From Halomonas cerina (GTDB lineage Bacteria; Pseudomonadota; Gammaproteobacteria; Pseudomonadales; Halomonadaceae): DNA of 44,276 nucleotides. Positions 43,792 through 44,276 of the stretch are shown here, piece after piece. The first letter of the stretch is position 1. The number at the start of each line of letters is the position of its first letter. The stretch lies in NCBI RefSeq assembly GCF_014192215.1, contig NZ_JACHXP010000025.1:1-44276 (forward strand), read 5' to 3'. The notes under the pieces are model-generated. The model had not been told where the DNA came from. It was given only the letters and a program-made list of their open reading frames with translations, and searched no databases. Made by a program: the position numbers and the translations under genes.

Positions 43792-44276
43792 ATGACCGCC
43801 ATCGATCAGAACGCCGTCGAGACCCTGTTCACCGAGGCACGCACCCACAATGTGTGGAAGGATCAGGAGGTGAGCGAGGACACGCTTCGCAAGATCTACC
43901 AACTGATGCATTTCGGCCCGACCTCAATGAACTGCCAGCCCCTTCGGGTGCTCTTCCTGAAAAGCCAGGAAGCCAAGGAGCGACTCAAGCCAGCCCTGAT
44001 GCCTGGCAACCAGGAGAAGACCATGAAGTCACCGGTGGTGGCCGTGCTGAGCTATGACACCAAGTTCTACGAGCACCTGCCGCGCATGTTCTCCCACAAC
44101 AAGGACGCCAAGTCGCTGTTCGAGGGCAAGACGGACTTCATCAACACCACGGCCTTCCGCAACAGCTCCATCCAGGGAGGCTACTTCATCCTGGCCGCCC
44201 GTGCGGTGGGGCTGAGTGCTGGGCCGATGTCCGGCTTCAACAATGCCGCCGTGGACGAGGAATTCTTCCCCGATGG
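43792..44276 (+). CDS. HadB/RutE-family NAD(P)H oxidoreductase (partial, runs off the window)
   Basis: The first ~161 residues of a nitroreductase-fold flavoprotein, with AAGAGG before the ATG. It closely follows the RutE pattern: LFTEARTHNVWKDQEVSEDT, LMHFGPTSMNCQPLRVLFL, NQEKTMKSPVVAVLSYDTKF, FRNSSIQGGYFILAARAVGL and GPMSGFNNAAVDEEFF. RutE is a malonic-semialdehyde reductase in pyrimidine breakdown. The same subfamily includes HadB/TcpB, encoded beside hydroxyquinol dioxygenase in trichlorophenol clusters and thought to reduce quinone intermediates. With hydroxyquinol dioxygenase immediately upstream and no rut genes visible, the quinone-reductase role is the better inference. The 3' end is beyond the window. 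Confidence 0.88.
   Translation, partial: MTAIDQNAVETLFTEARTHNVWKDQEVSEDTLRKIYQLMHFGPTSMNCQPLRVLFLKSQEAKERLKPALMPGNQEKTMKSPVVAVLSYDTKFYEHLPRMFSHNKDAKSLFEGKTDFINTTAFRNSSIQGGYFILAARAVGLSAGPMSGFNNAAVDEEFFPD

Overview
The window is about 44 kb of GC-rich chromosome from a gammaproteobacterium, most likely a member of the Halomonadaceae (Halomonas-like). This is inferred from gene content: a FabY-type ketosynthase next to coaD and a YfhL-type ferredoxin, TmcA, PepD, GlnE, DinF-type MATE, a TRAP transporter and a Fbp iron transporter, together with high GC and short structured dispersed repeats. No rRNA, tRNA, prophage or CRISPR array was seen.

Layout. (1) 1-360: 3' remnant of an IS66-family element, cut at a perfect 30-bp palindrome, ending just upstream of polA. 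(2) 433-7356: polA, then a ferric-iron ABC system in an unusual arrangement: fbpA leftward under a Fur-box-like promoter, fbpC rightward, and fbpB leftward, with fbpC and fbpB overlapping tail to tail. (3) 7535-10573: leftward TRAP operon dctP-dctQ-dctM with a strong intercistronic hairpin. (4) 10920-14606: tmcA and pepD. (5) 14643-20503: small or accessory genes (Arg/His-rich repeat protein, Dps, two related lipoproteins, HIT protein, TSUP exporter, entericidin-like peptide, acyl-CoA thioesterase, AtoE-type fatty acid transporter). (6) 20611-26819: MATE pump, two paralogous outer-membrane barrels, and the fabY-coaD-ferredoxin operon. Two copies of a ~160-bp dispersed element lie at 22062 and 26931. 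(7) 27168-34555: TrmB-like methyltransferase, a LysR regulator divergent from a PACE-SMR multidrug-efflux pair, dacB, dgkA, glnE.

(8) 34790-44276 (runs off the end): a rightward catabolic operon and the most interesting part. A sugar-type (RbsB/C/C/A) ABC importer is followed, with mostly 4-bp overlaps, by a maleylacetate reductase, an ATZ/TRZ-type amidohydrolase, a beta-hydroxyacid-dehydrogenase-family oxidoreductase, a hydroxyquinol-type intradiol dioxygenase and a HadB/RutE-type nitroreductase-family reductase. The dioxygenase and maleylacetate reductase form the lower hydroxyquinol pathway (hydroxyquinol to maleylacetate to 3-oxoadipate). The importer, amidohydrolase and dehydrogenase suggest that a polar, probably nitrogen-containing or polyhydroxylated ring compound is taken up and funnelled into it. 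I do not recognise this combination as a characterised pathway; the substrate is unknown.
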